Positions 1 to 8,807 of a DNA stretch of 32,388 bases are shown here, in pieces. Positions within the stretch are counted from its first letter, which is position 1. Every line of letters begins with the position of its first letter. This stretch comes from Victivallales bacterium (GTDB lineage Bacteria > Verrucomicrobiota > Lentisphaeria > Oligosphaerales > Oligosphaeraceae). Under the pieces are notes generated by a model that was not told where the DNA came from, did no database searches, and saw only the letters and a program-made list of their open reading frames with translations. The position numbers were made by a program, and so were the translations under genes. Where the stretch lies: assembly GCA_017554445.1 (NCBI GenBank), contig JAFZIJ010000169.1, positions 1-32,388 on the forward strand. The letters run 5' to 3'.

Positions 1-2430
1 ATGATCCTCGCCGTCTTCAAGCACCTCGAAAAGGGCGGCTTCCACGGCTTCACCGTCGGTATCGAAGACGATGTCACGAACCTCTCCCTGAAGATTGACG
101 AACATATCACCACAGAACCCGCCGGCACGACCGCCTGCATGTTCTACGGCCTCGGCGGCGACGGTACCGTCGGCGCGAACAAGACCACCATCAAGGTCAT
201 CGGCCATCTGACCAACAAAGACGCGCAGGCCTATTTCGCCTACGACTCCAAGAAGTCCTTCGGCCTCACCTGCTCCCACCTCCGTTTCTCGGACAGCCCG
301 ATCAAATCCACCTATCTCATCACGAGCCCCGATCTGGTCTCCTGCTCCTGCGCCGCCTACATCGGCCGCTACGACCTCCTCAAAGGCCTCAAGAAAGGCG
401 GTACCTTCCTTCTGAACAGCCATTACAGCAATGACGAAGTGTTCGCCCATCTGACCCGCGATATGCAGGAATACATCATCAAGAACGACATCCAGTTCTA
501 CAATGTCAACGCCGAAGCCATCGTGAAGACCAAGCCCGGCCTCCGCGGCAAAGGCGCCAACACCGTCATGATGGTTGCTTACTTCAAAGTCTCCGGCATC
601 GTCCCGTTCGAAGACGCCGCCAAGGAAATGAAGATGCTCAACGCTAAGACCTTCGCGAAGAAAGGCCAGGCCGTCATCGACATGAACAACGAACTCGTGG
701 ATGCCGCTGCCGACGCCTGCGTCAAGGTGAAGGTTCCCGCCTCCCTCGACGGCGTTCCGCATGCCGACGTGCTGAAGCTCATCCCGGACGACGCCGACGA
801 CTTCGCCAAGAAGATCATCGAACCGTCCATGCGCAATGAAGGCGACTCCATCCCCGTTTCCGCGATGTCCATCGACGGCACGCTGCCCATCGGCACCGCC
901 GCCCTCGAAAAGCGCGGCTTCGCCCCGCAGGTTCCGAAATGGATCGCCGCGAACTGCATCCAGTGCGGTTTCTGCGCGAGTTCCTGCCCGCACGCCGCCA
1001 TCCGCACGAAACTCTTCAAGGTCGATGACCTCGCCAAGGCCCCCGCGACCTTCACGACGAAAGACCCGCTGCCGAAGGCGGAAGGCCTCAAGTTCAAGGT
1101 TCAGGTCTATGTCGAAGACTGCATGGGCTGCGGCGTCTGCCTCGACCAGTGCCCCATGTCCGCCAAGGAAGGCAAGCAGGCTCTCGTCTGGTCCACGCTC
1201 GAAGCCGAACGCGCCGCCGGCGAAAACGCCAACGAGAAGTTCTTCGAATCCACCGAAGACAACATCCTCGGCAAGGCCAGCCCGACGTCCCTCAAGGGCG
1301 CCATGCTCCGCCAGCCGTTGTTCGAGTTCTCCGGCGCCTGCGCTGGCTGCGGCGAAACACCGTATGTCAAACTCGTCTCCCAGCTGTTCGGTGAAAACAT
1401 GGTTGTCGCCAACGCCACCGGTTGCTCCTCCATCTACTCCGGTACGTTCCCGACCATCCCGTACGCCAAGGCCAAGAACGGCCGCGGCCCCGCTTGGGCG
1501 AACTCCCTGTTCGAAGACAACGCCGAATTCGGTTTCGGTATGCGCCTCGCCATCGACTCCAACCGCGAAACGTTGAAGAACTTCTGCGGCAAGCTGCTCG
1601 AAAACGACAAGACGCCTGCCGACCTGAAGGACGCCGTCAGCAACGCCCTCAAGTTCTGGGACAACTCCAAATCCGCCGAAGCCGTCGCCGCGCAGGAAGC
1701 CGCCAAGGCCGTCCTCGCCAAGTACGCCGACTGCGGCTGCCCCGTTGTCGCGAAGGTCAACGAACTGGCCGACTTCTTCACCGACAAGTCCGTCTGGATC
1801 ATCGGTGGTGACGGTTGGGCCAACGATATCGGTTACGGCGGTATCGACCACGTCGTCGCCATGAACCGCAACGTCAACATCCTCGTCCTCGACACGGAAG
1901 TCTATTCCAACACCGGCGGACAGGCCTCCAAGTCCACCCCGACCGCGGCGGTCGCGAAATTCGCCGCCGGCGGCAAGCGGACCTACAAGAAGAACATGGG
2001 CTTCATGTGCATGAGCTACGGCTACGTCTATGTCGCGTCCGTCGCCCTCGGCTATGACCGCCAGCAGACCTTGAAGGCCTTCCAGGAAGCCGAAGCGTAC
2101 AATGGCCCGTCCATCATCTTCGCCTACGCTCCGTGTATCGCCCACACCATCGACATGAGCAAGACGCAGACCGAGCAGAAGCGCGCCGTCGAAGCGGGTT
2201 ACTATCCTGTTTACCGCTTCAACCCCGCGGCCGCGGATCCTGCCGCCCGCTTCTCATGGGATGTCAAGGCCCCCGCAAACGGCGGCTTCCAGGACTTCAT
2301 CCAGTCCGAAGGCCGTTACAAGCTGCTCATGAAGGCCAACCCCGCCCACGCGGAAGAGCTCTTCAAGCAGGCCGAATCCGATGCCGCCAAACGCATGGAC
2401 TTCATCCAGCAGGTCGGCAAGATGATGTAA
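1..2430 (+). CDS. nifJ: Pyruvate:ferredoxin (flavodoxin) oxidoreductase, C-terminal ~809 residues (5' end outside window)
   Basis: This enzyme oxidatively decarboxylates pyruvate to acetyl-CoA and CO2 and reduces ferredoxin, a central step of anaerobic metabolism in the cytoplasm. The family is about 1170-1200 residues long, so roughly the first 370 are missing; the first ATG in the window is internal. The fragment opens in the CoA-binding region (FTVGIEDDVTNLSL). It carries a two-cluster 4Fe-4S ferredoxin domain (CIQCGFCASSCPHA from C319; CMGCGVCLDQCP from C374). The TPP domain follows, with third-cluster cysteines C447, C450, C475 and C670 and the TPP/Mg motif GDGWANDIGYGG near 603-614. All four third-cluster cysteines are present, so the enzyme looks functional. 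It stands alone and is closed by a strong terminator. Identification is very secure. Confidence 0.97.
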   Translation: MILAVFKHLEKGGFHGFTVGIEDDVTNLSLKIDEHITTEPAGTTACMFYGLGGDGTVGANKTTIKVIGHLTNKDAQAYFAYDSKKSFGLTCSHLRFSDSPIKSTYLITSPDLVSCSCAAYIGRYDLLKGLKKGGTFLLNSHYSNDEVFAHLTRDMQEYIIKNDIQFYNVNAEAIVKTKPGLRGKGANTVMMVAYFKVSGIVPFEDAAKEMKMLNAKTFAKKGQAVIDMNNELVDAAADACVKVKVPASLDGVPHADVLKLIPDDADDFAKKIIEPSMRNEGDSIPVSAMSIDGTLPIGTAALEKRGFAPQVPKWIAANCIQCGFCASSCPHAAIRTKLFKVDDLAKAPATFTTKDPLPKAEGLKFKVQVYVEDCMGCGVCLDQCPMSAKEGKQALVWSTLEAERAAGENANEKFFESTEDNILGKASPTSLKGAMLRQPLFEFSGACAGCGETPYVKLVSQLFGENMVVANATGCSSIYSGTFPTIPYAKAKNGRGPAWANSLFEDNAEFGFGMRLAIDSNRETLKNFCGKLLENDKTPADLKDAVSNALKFWDNSKSAEAVAAQEAAKAVLAKYADCGCPVVAKVNELADFFTDKSVWIIGGDGWANDIGYGGIDHVVAMNRNVNILVLDTEVYSNTGGQASKSTPTAAVAKFAAGGKRTYKKNMGFMCMSYGYVYVASVALGYDRQQTLKAFQEAEAYNGPSIIFAYAPCIAHTIDMSKTQTEQKRAVEAGYYPVYRFNPAAADPAARFSWDVKAPANGGFQDFIQSEGRYKLLMKANPAHAEELFKQAESDAAKRMDFIQQVGKMM

Positions 2431-2449
2431 TCATCATCGTCTGAAATCA

Positions 2450-2490
2450 AACGGCCCGCCCTCCATTTCGGAAGGCGGGCCGTTTTGGTT
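2450..2490 (+). terminator. Rho-independent terminator of nifJ
   Basis: A perfect 11-bp stem (AACGGCCCGCC at 2450-2460 with GGCGGGCCGTT at 2474-2484) closes a 13-nt loop. A short T-run starts inside the descending arm, 20 nt after the nifJ stop. The arrangement fits termination of nifJ transcription ahead of the convergent HEPN gene. Confidence 0.85.
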
Positions 2491-2532
2491 CATAGGACTC
2501 CAGTTCGTTTGAAACAGATGCAAATTCCCTTG

Positions 2533-2973
2533 CTATAACAAATGCGAATAATATTGTTGAAGATATGTTTTTACTTCAACATGAAATCTTCTCGAAAATT
2601 CAATGATTTTTATGGCTTCATCCGCTGTAATGACATTCGACTTGTCATATTCCATGATGTTTCGTTGCATACGGCAGGCATTCAAGTAGATGGCATATTC
2701 TTCCCAATTGCCATCACCAATTTCCTTTAACGCCATAATGGTACGATAATGCGCAAGTGCATTTTCTGGGCGATAGCCTTGAGTGAACAGCATGACTGTA
2801 CACAATTTCAAAGCCGCATTATAGGCAATACCGAATTTCCAATCTGCTGACAATCCCTCCAGCATAGCATCCGTCAAATCCCTCTCGACGATTCCAAGAA
2901 GATTGGATATTTCTTGTCGGTCTGTTTGATGCGACTTCAACCAGCCATTATCCTGCCAATCTTTCAAGCTCAT
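2533..2973 (-). CDS. HEPN-domain protein, probable toxin of an MNT/HEPN toxin-antitoxin pair
   Basis: The 146-residue all-helical protein resembles HEPN partners of minimal nucleotidyltransferases. Residues 104-110 read RNIMEYD, an R-x4-Y form of the HEPN signature (usually R-x4-6-H). The C-terminal helices (about 114-142) are typical of the fold. Known HEPN toxins are RNases kept in check by an MNT antitoxin that AMPylates or binds them. That the same happens here is inferred from gene pairing. The start overlaps the upstream nucleotidyltransferase gene by 26 bp, implying translational coupling. Tyr in place of His in the motif makes RNase activity uncertain; the protein could be a non-catalytic or specialised HEPN. 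Confidence 0.75.
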   Translation of the reverse strand: MSLKDWQDNGWLKSHQTDRQEISNLLGIVERDLTDAMLEGLSADWKFGIAYNAALKLCTVMLFTQGYRPENALAHYRTIMALKEIGDGNWEEYAIYLNACRMQRNIMEYDKSNVITADEAIKIIEFSRRFHVEVKTYLQQYYSHLL

Positions 2974-3529
2974 GCTTCCCTCCTTTCAAAAAGAGCATCG
3001 GAGATTGCAGGACACTTTGCACAAAGTGGTCTTTTATCTGACATTTACTTCGAAAGTCTGCTGGTGTCAGAAGATATGGATTGATTTCACGATCAGTAAG
3101 GTCCGCCGCAGGTAACAATGCACGGCTAATATCCATAAGTGTGCATTTGCCAATAACAAAGAGATCAATATCACTGTCTGGACGGGCTGTACTGTTCGCC
3201 TCTGAACCATAAATGAAAATGCAAACAGTATTCAAAGGAGAAAGCATTCGTCTGATTTTCCCATGAAGCCCCTCTGCCTTGTCCACGAGTTCGCAAAGCG
3301 CGGGGAACAAAACTGAATGACTGTCAGCATAATAATCTGTACAACCATTGGCTTCTTCTTTACAAACAAGTTTAAGTTCATGGAAATGCGTCAGTTCCTT
3401 TAATAATCCAGGAGCGGAAAGACCTCCATCGCGAGCGAGTTGCCGTAGATGGAATCTCGGTGTGTCCGGCGTGAAAAGCCTTGTCAGAATGACGGTCTTG
3501 GCCTGTGAATTAATCAGTTTCTCCAGCAT
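2948..3529 (-). CDS. wHTH-minimal nucleotidyltransferase fusion, probable antitoxin
   Basis: The 193-residue protein has an N-terminal winged helix-turn-helix (about residues 12-60, with FHLRQLARDGGLSAPGLLKE as the recognition region). A DNA polymerase beta-type nucleotidyltransferase domain follows, with the catalytic pattern G108-S109-x10-D120-x-D122 in YGSEANSTARPDSDIDLFV. Such MNT proteins neutralise HEPN toxins, and the fused wHTH suggests the antitoxin also represses its own promoter. The start is set by AAGGAGG at 3534-3540, five bases before ATG 3529. A perfect palindrome lies just upstream at 3547-3565. The HEPN gene overlaps its 3' end. Family assignment is firm; the antitoxin role is inferred from context. 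Confidence 0.82.
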   Translation of the reverse strand: MLEKLINSQAKTVILTRLFTPDTPRFHLRQLARDGGLSAPGLLKELTHFHELKLVCKEEANGCTDYYADSHSVLFPALCELVDKAEGLHGKIRRMLSPLNTVCIFIYGSEANSTARPDSDIDLFVIGKCTLMDISRALLPAADLTDREINPYLLTPADFRSKCQIKDHFVQSVLQSPMLFLKGGKHELERLAG

Positions 3530-3546
3530 GCTGCCTCCTTGTCTGA

Positions 3547-3584
3547 TGTTAACTATAAGTTAACACCAGATGGCTGTTTTTCAA
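3547..3584 (-). promoter_or_regulatory. Palindromic operator and probable promoter of the MNT/HEPN operon
   Basis: TGTTAAC-TATAA-GTTAACA (3547-3565) is a perfect 7-bp inverted repeat with a 5-bp spacer, 17 bp upstream of the MNT start codon. On the minus strand it contains TTATAG, a possible -10. A -35-like TTGAAA lies at 3584-3579, though the spacing (about 20 bp to TTATAG, 16 bp to TTAACT) is not ideal. Position and symmetry suit binding by the winged helix of the MNT protein. Confidence 0.6.
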
Positions 3585-3600
3585 GACAAGACGATCATTT

Positions 3601-3637
3601 TATAAAAACAATATAATAGCCTTCAGTTTCGTGAGGC
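3601..3637 (-). terminator. Possible weak terminator after the metallophosphoesterase gene
   Basis: Downstream of the metallophosphoesterase stop, the minus strand can pair GCCTCA (3637-3632) with TGAAGGC (3625-3619), one base bulged. An AT-rich stretch with a U5 run follows. The stem is short, so this is only a candidate end for the minus-strand operon. Confidence 0.35.
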
Positions 3638-3654
3638 AGAAACAATGCGGCTTG

Positions 3655-4755
3655 CTACCGTAGTTCCCACACCACGCCAGGCTTTTCCGTCGTATCGGCG
3701 CGATAGAGCTCAAACGTCACATGCTCGCCGTTGATCTTGATGATGCCGTAGCCAGAATCGCCAAAACGTTCATGCTTCACGACATATGGTCTGAATTCCT
3801 CCATGTATTTCGCGACCTTCGGGTTGGTAAGCTCCAGCGCCTTCAATACTGCTGATGAATATTCCGTCGTTGGCTTCGGAAATTCTGTCCGCTTCTTGCT
3901 GGACCCCATGCTGCTGACGGTAATCTGCGTGATACGCCCTTCGCCCTCCCGCTTGTAATCGGACAGCGAATTGGCATGGATATGCCCCGCCAGCATGATG
4001 CCGTTTCGCTTCGCGACCATCTTACGGAACTCAAGCTGCTTCTCCGTCAGTTCCGGCTGCTGGCGTGTATGGAACAACGTCCAAGACGGTCGTCCGCCCG
4101 GATTGGGAATGAACGGCAAATGGTTGATGACAAACAGATGACGGACGTTTGGATGCGCCTCCAATGTCTTTTTGGCGAATTCGAAATCCGGCACTTGGAG
4201 GTCAAGAAACAGAAACAGATCTGGTCCGTGTTCAACGGCGTAGTTGCTGTTTTTGATTTCCGCGCCTTCAGGCAGAATCGTCTTCAGATACGGCACGACG
4301 GCTTCCGCAAACGCCTTGCGACCGCCCGGGGAACGGTAGTCGTGGTTCCCTTTTACAATATAGACAGGCGTCTTGCCGAAAGGCTTCGTCAGCTCTGCGA
4401 TGACTTCCTTGAACAGCTGCATTGCGGCTTCCAATGTCTTACCATCGCCCTGCGTGACATCGCCGACCTGTAGAGCGAATGCCGTCTCATCATTCACTTT
4501 ACTGGCCGCCGCCTTGATGATTTTCCGTGCAAGCCCCTTCTCCGGATTCCAATGGCTCATGTTGCGCGTAAATTCGCTTTTGCGTTCCTCTTTCTTCTTC
4601 TCGTCGTGGCAGTCCATGTTGTCGTAATGCAAGTCACCGAACATGATGACGTTATAAGGTTTGTCCGTCGTTTCTGCCTTCACCGCCTGTTCTGCTTCTT
4701 GCGCCGTTGAGACAACCGCCCATACGACGATCATCATCCATAACATTTTCTTCAT
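3655..4755 (-). CDS. Secreted calcineurin-like metallophosphoesterase
   Basis: The 366-residue protein starts with a signal peptide (hydrophobic stretch about residues 4-17) and has every block of the calcineurin-like fold: D41-L-H43, G98-D99, G136-N-H-D139, N211-H212 and G257-H-I-H260. These residues bind the two-metal centre. The family hydrolyses phosphomono- or diesters; the substrate cannot be read from sequence, but export implies a periplasmic or outer-surface role. It is the last gene of a minus-strand operon, 31 bp after a glycosidase-like gene, so it may act on a phosphorylated glycan or sugar. ATG 4755 is preceded by an AAAGGAA ribosome site. Confidence 0.88.
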   Translation of the reverse strand: MKKMLWMMIVVWAVVSTAQEAEQAVKAETTDKPYNVIMFGDLHYDNMDCHDEKKKEERKSEFTRNMSHWNPEKGLARKIIKAAASKVNDETAFALQVGDVTQGDGKTLEAAMQLFKEVIAELTKPFGKTPVYIVKGNHDYRSPGGRKAFAEAVVPYLKTILPEGAEIKNSNYAVEHGPDLFLFLDLQVPDFEFAKKTLEAHPNVRHLFVINHLPFIPNPGGRPSWTLFHTRQQPELTEKQLEFRKMVAKRNGIMLAGHIHANSLSDYKREGEGRITQITVSSMGSSKKRTEFPKPTTEYSSAVLKALELTNPKVAKYMEEFRPYVVKHERFGDSGYGIIKINGEHVTFELYRADTTEKPGVVWELR

Positions 4756-4786
4756 GTGTTGTTTCCTTTGTTAGCTTCTTATACTC

Positions 4787-6676
4787 TTATTTCAAGTGGA
4801 TTACGGTTCCTGTATTGCCTGGCAACGTGATTTTCAAAGATGTTTGCGGCGCTCCGCAGACCGTCTCCACAAATATCCTGTTTGGAGCCAATAGCGTATC
4901 CGTTATCGGCGACGGCGTGTTGTTTACGGCGCAGACGAGCAGACTGCCGTCCGCCATGGGATGTTCCGTCAACGTCAACATGGGATTTTCCCGCGTCACA
5001 TTACGTTTGATTCCAAGCAGTTCCATCAGATAGCGATAGAACAGATGCAGATTGCCGTCGAAGGCGCGTGGTTGCTCCGTCAGAGAACTTTCCACAGGTG
5101 CGTTGCAAAAGACAATCTTGCCTTTACCATATTGATTGCATGTCAAGGCAGGATCGCCGTCCACATCCGTCGCCAAGACTTCCGCGCCGATAGAGGACAA
5201 TTTCAATTCATATGCGCCATGGATTTGAATTTTGAAATGATCGCAGTTAATCTGCTGGGGCGCAGCGGCTTTCGCACTCGTCTCCAAACGGATGCCCGCC
5301 GTTTCGTCGAAGAAGGGATCCAACGTCGCGTCTTCGCTGGACACATACAATTTCGCGCCGTTGTCCACCGCTTCCAGCAGATGCCGCCAACGATAGCTCC
5401 GCAGGATTCTGTAGCCTCGAATGGACGGCATTAAATAGACATCCGCCTTTTTAAGCGGTTCGTTCGCATACTGGAATTCAACGTCGAATCCGGCCTGTTT
5501 CGCCAAAATGAATGTCATGTAGGCGACGCCCCACTGGTCTTGCTCCTCCGTCAGCAGGCAGACCGCATCTTGACGATGTTTAGGCAGACGGACGTTTTCC
5601 GCCATTCGTCCGAAAGCGCCTAAAACCTTCATGACATCCTTCGGTGAACGGTCCGGCCGCAACAGCCCCAAATGCCGTTCCATGCCCACCCAGTCGTAAG
5701 GCGTATGCGTCAACGCCGTCTGGTCATGGCCGCACCACCACAACAGCCCCTTGCAACCATGCGCAAACGAATTCCACAACATATTCTCAAGATAATGCGC
5801 CGCAACATTTTCCGACGAAGCACCCGGCCCAAGGCTGCCCGCCTCTTCCACAAACGCAGGCTTCCCGCCGATTTCCGCATACAGCCGCGTCTCCGCAGCC
5901 GCATGGAATGCATTGCGGATCATGTTGACGCGATCGACCTTTGAATGCGGCGTGAACACTGGATACGGATGCGTACAAAGGACATCCGTCAGTTCCGCTT
6001 GATCGACAATCGGCACATTCTGGTTCGGATCCGTCTTCAATCCATGCATACCGGATACGACGGGCCGCGTGGAATCCTCCATCCGTATCGCTCCGGCGAT
6101 CGCATTCGTCCACGCCCAAAACTGATGGATGTCACTGCCAGCCATGCAGTTGCATTCATTACCCAGATCCCATCCGACAATCGCTGGCGAATCCTTGAAC
6201 GTCTTGACAAACAGCCGTGTAAAGCGAACTTCCCAGCGAATCGCAAACGGATCCGCCAGAACATTCACGCGTTCAAACGCTTGCGGCTTCAACATACGGC
6301 CGGACATCCAGCCCGTGATGATTCCGACCAACAGTTTCAGATCATATTTCTCCGCCAGATTCAAAAAGACGCGGAATCGCTCCATCATCGTCTCGTCAAT
6401 ACCCGCACGCCCAAATTCCGTGTCCGGCAGCGGATTCTCCCCCATGCGCAATTCCACCAATGAACTGCCGCCGCCCAAATGCGGCGTCAACGGCTGGAAA
6501 TCATCCCATCGTGGAAAGACGCGTAAAACTTGCACGCCATTTTCCGACAACGCCTTGAAATCGGCCTCCACGGATTCCGCCGACCAGTCGCGCCACATGT
6601 TCGTTCCCGCATGGCTCGCCCAATAATTACAACCGACAAAAAAACGATTTCCATCTTCGAATATCGCCATGTCCAT
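4787..6676 (-). CDS. Cytoplasmic GH5/clan GH-A-like glycoside hydrolase
   Basis: The 629-residue protein has a TIM-barrel of clan GH-A type in its first ~340 residues. GWDLGNECN holds the N173-E174 pair of the acid/base strand, and PAFVEEAG (E277/E278) supplies a nucleophile candidate about 104 residues later, the usual spacing. FFVGCNYWASHAG at the start and LLWWCGHDQ near 313 are barrel strands. Residues about 380-500 look like a flavodoxin-like (GH42 trimerisation-type) domain, and the last 100 form a small beta domain. No signal peptide is seen, so it probably acts on imported oligosaccharides. AAGGA lies 8 nt before ATG 6676. It sits 24 bp after the radical SAM gene. The substrate is not predictable; mannan or galactoside activity are options. 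Confidence 0.8.
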   Translation of the reverse strand: MDMAIFEDGNRFFVGCNYWASHAGTNMWRDWSAESVEADFKALSENGVQVLRVFPRWDDFQPLTPHLGGGSSLVELRMGENPLPDTEFGRAGIDETMMERFRVFLNLAEKYDLKLLVGIITGWMSGRMLKPQAFERVNVLADPFAIRWEVRFTRLFVKTFKDSPAIVGWDLGNECNCMAGSDIHQFWAWTNAIAGAIRMEDSTRPVVSGMHGLKTDPNQNVPIVDQAELTDVLCTHPYPVFTPHSKVDRVNMIRNAFHAAAETRLYAEIGGKPAFVEEAGSLGPGASSENVAAHYLENMLWNSFAHGCKGLLWWCGHDQTALTHTPYDWVGMERHLGLLRPDRSPKDVMKVLGAFGRMAENVRLPKHRQDAVCLLTEEQDQWGVAYMTFILAKQAGFDVEFQYANEPLKKADVYLMPSIRGYRILRSYRWRHLLEAVDNGAKLYVSSEDATLDPFFDETAGIRLETSAKAAAPQQINCDHFKIQIHGAYELKLSSIGAEVLATDVDGDPALTCNQYGKGKIVFCNAPVESSLTEQPRAFDGNLHLFYRYLMELLGIKRNVTRENPMLTLTEHPMADGSLLVCAVNNTPSPITDTLLAPNRIFVETVCGAPQTSLKITLPGNTGTVIHLK

Positions 6677-6700
6677 ATATTTTTTCCTTATACAATGTTG

Positions 6701-8551
6701 TCATCTTCCACGTTTAAACCATTGCCTCGCAGGCGCATCCAGCCCGCGTCCAATCATGTAGTTGTACAAAGCTGTCCGCAATACTTCTCCAATCGCATCC
6801 CAGTCTGGAGCCTTAGCCTCATGATATGCTATTTCATTTAACGCAAAACGCGGCCCTGATATTTTCATTTTATCAATCACAATTCCAAACTTCTCCGGTT
6901 CCCGTGCGATGCCGCTGTGCGCTGTCAACGCAAACCTATGCCAGAAGGCCGATTGCAGAATTCCATCCGCAAAGCATTGGCGTACAAATTCCAACGCACC
7001 AATCGCTTCATCGCGCGTTTCCGTCGGAAAACCATACATCAGATAGGCATGCACCATAATACCTGCGGATGTAAACGCTTCAAAGGCCGCCCGCGCCGTC
7101 GCCAACGTAATTCCTTTGTTCATCAGCTTCAGCAACCGGTCGTTCGCGCATTCCAAACCGCCTGTCACGGCGATGCATCCCGCACTGGACATCAGTTCCG
7201 CGAGCTCCTGTGTGAAGTTCTTGTCAAATCGTATGTTACCCCACCAGACAGGCGACAAGCCACGCTTTAAAATCTCTTCGCTGACGGCCCGCAACAGCGC
7301 GGGAGCCACGGCTTCATCAACAAAATGAAAGCCACGACGACCAGTCGTCGCCATCAGTTTTTCCATCGCATCGACGATTTCCGACGCCTTGCCCGGCTCA
7401 TACCTCCCTATATAGTCTAACGCCAAATCACAGAACGCACATTTATGCCAATAGCATCCTTGTGCAAGTTGCATTTTCAACCAGACACCATCCGTCCAAA
7501 TCCGATGCAACGGATTCGGCATCTCCACGATTGACAGATACTTGGACAAATCCAAACCATCATAGTCAGGAACCAACATTGGCGGCGACGCGTCACAATG
7601 CGGCAGAGACCGCCAGCCATCCTTTGTCAGCACACGTTTGTTTCCAAGACGCGGGCAACCATCCGTTTCAGCCTCCGAAGACAACACAAGCTCGCCACTC
7701 AGAATCGCCAGAAGTGGTTGCAATCCTTCATCATAGCTGATGTAATCCACATAATCGAAAACACGCTTGTCCTCCAAATCCCGCAGTTCGGAATTGACAT
7801 ATCCGCCGCCTAATATGATATTCGTCTCCGGCGATTTTTCACGGATTTTCTTCGCCATGCGGAATGCACCATACAACGTTCCAGGGAACGGAACGGCAAA
7901 ACCAATAAATTTCGGATGTGTTTCCGCCAGTAGATCTTCTGTCATTTGATCCAATAAATCCTCCAGAACACTCGTCCGTTTTTTCGTCAATTCTGCAGCA
8001 AGCGAATCAAATATCGGCAATGACATCGACAAGCTTTCGCCATATTTTCCAAAGACGAATTTATCATCCAATGCTTCATTCAGAAACGATGAAATGTCAT
8101 CCATATACAACGACGCCAAGAACTTGGCGCGATCAATCGTTCCCATCAGTCCAAAATAGGCCTGTAAATCCGTCTCGGCATCCTCTTCCTCATCCCCATC
8201 CAATTGACTGAAAAACGGCCCTTCCGGCAGGAATGTGCGAGCGGCTATGCGCCACGCCAGTTCTGGGCGACGGCCTTGCAAAAATGCGATAACGTCTAAA
8301 ATAGTCCGCGCATAGTCCTCCGCGCTGTCCAGAAAGAATATCATCGGTTCGCTCAGATTCTGTTGTTTTCTCGCCTTTTCCGCGGCCTGGCGGATGATTT
8401 CAGGCGTGAAAACACGCAGTGCGAACTCCAATGACATATCTCGCTGCGTCACATCGAAACCACGTTCACGCAACATATTCAACAACACAGGCGTGGCCGG
8501 ATATGGCGAATTGAGTTGTAGAAGCGGCGGCGTGATTAATAGCAGATCCAT
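6701..8551 (-). CDS. B12-binding-type radical SAM protein
   Basis: The 616-residue protein has an N-terminal cobalamin-binding-like Rossmann domain (LLLITPPLLQLNSPYPATP at residues 3-21; ILGGGYVNSEL later). A radical SAM domain follows. Its cluster motif reads QGCYWHKCAFCD, with C366, C371 and C374, a C-x4-C-x2-C spacing instead of the standard C-x3-C-x2-C. The N-terminal domain lacks an obvious D-x-H-x2-G cobalamin ligand, as in many base-off B12 radical SAM enzymes. Such enzymes methylate or rearrange unactivated carbons; the substrate is unknown. ATG 8551 was chosen because the domain starts right there; an in-frame TTG at 8614 would add 21 residues unlike the family. It leads an apparent operon with a glycosidase and a metallophosphoesterase. 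Confidence 0.85.
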   Translation of the reverse strand: MDLLLITPPLLQLNSPYPATPVLLNMLRERGFDVTQRDMSLEFALRVFTPEIIRQAAEKARKQQNLSEPMIFFLDSAEDYARTILDVIAFLQGRRPELAWRIAARTFLPEGPFFSQLDGDEEEDAETDLQAYFGLMGTIDRAKFLASLYMDDISSFLNEALDDKFVFGKYGESLSMSLPIFDSLAAELTKKRTSVLEDLLDQMTEDLLAETHPKFIGFAVPFPGTLYGAFRMAKKIREKSPETNIILGGGYVNSELRDLEDKRVFDYVDYISYDEGLQPLLAILSGELVLSSEAETDGCPRLGNKRVLTKDGWRSLPHCDASPPMLVPDYDGLDLSKYLSIVEMPNPLHRIWTDGVWLKMQLAQGCYWHKCAFCDLALDYIGRYEPGKASEIVDAMEKLMATTGRRGFHFVDEAVAPALLRAVSEEILKRGLSPVWWGNIRFDKNFTQELAELMSSAGCIAVTGGLECANDRLLKLMNKGITLATARAAFEAFTSAGIMVHAYLMYGFPTETRDEAIGALEFVRQCFADGILQSAFWHRFALTAHSGIAREPEKFGIVIDKMKISGPRFALNEIAYHEAKAPDWDAIGEVLRTALYNYMIGRGLDAPARQWFKRGR

Positions 8552-8807
8552 GGTGCAATCCAAACAAATTCCTAATACATGTTCCCAAACACCCCATGCT
8601 AGTAGGTTCATCAAAAGTCATAACATAGCCTAACATCGCAAAAATACACCTGCAAGATGAATACTTTGTTCCAAAAATCACTCATATATAATGCCGTTTT
8701 TCATTTTGTTCATCGTAATTATTTGTAACTTTATCATGATGGATTATGTTTATAGAGTATTTTCGTTATCAACGAACTATGTATTCACTCAAACCAAAAG
8801 GACTATC
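8552..8807. promoter_or_regulatory. Divergent promoter region with inverted repeat TTCGTT-ATC-AACGAA
   Basis: This AT-rich 256-bp gap separates the divergent radical SAM and XRE genes. At 8762-8776 a perfect 6-3-6 inverted repeat (TTCGTT ATC AACGAA) lies 31 bp upstream of the XRE gene start. A weak promoter (TTGTAA at 8723-8728, TATGTT at 8745-8750) sits just before it. The repeat is a good candidate operator for the XRE protein itself. No other gene is seen here. Confidence 0.45.

Noticed and set aside
8552..8614. Upstream TTG/ATG start for the radical SAM protein
   Set aside because: It adds 21 residues unlike the family; the Rossmann domain starts exactly at the internal ATG 8551.
8691..8807. 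N-terminal hydrophobic extension of the XRE protein (start 8691)
   Set aside because: The stretch is promoter DNA with an inverted repeat, and ATG 8808 has a proper ribosome site.
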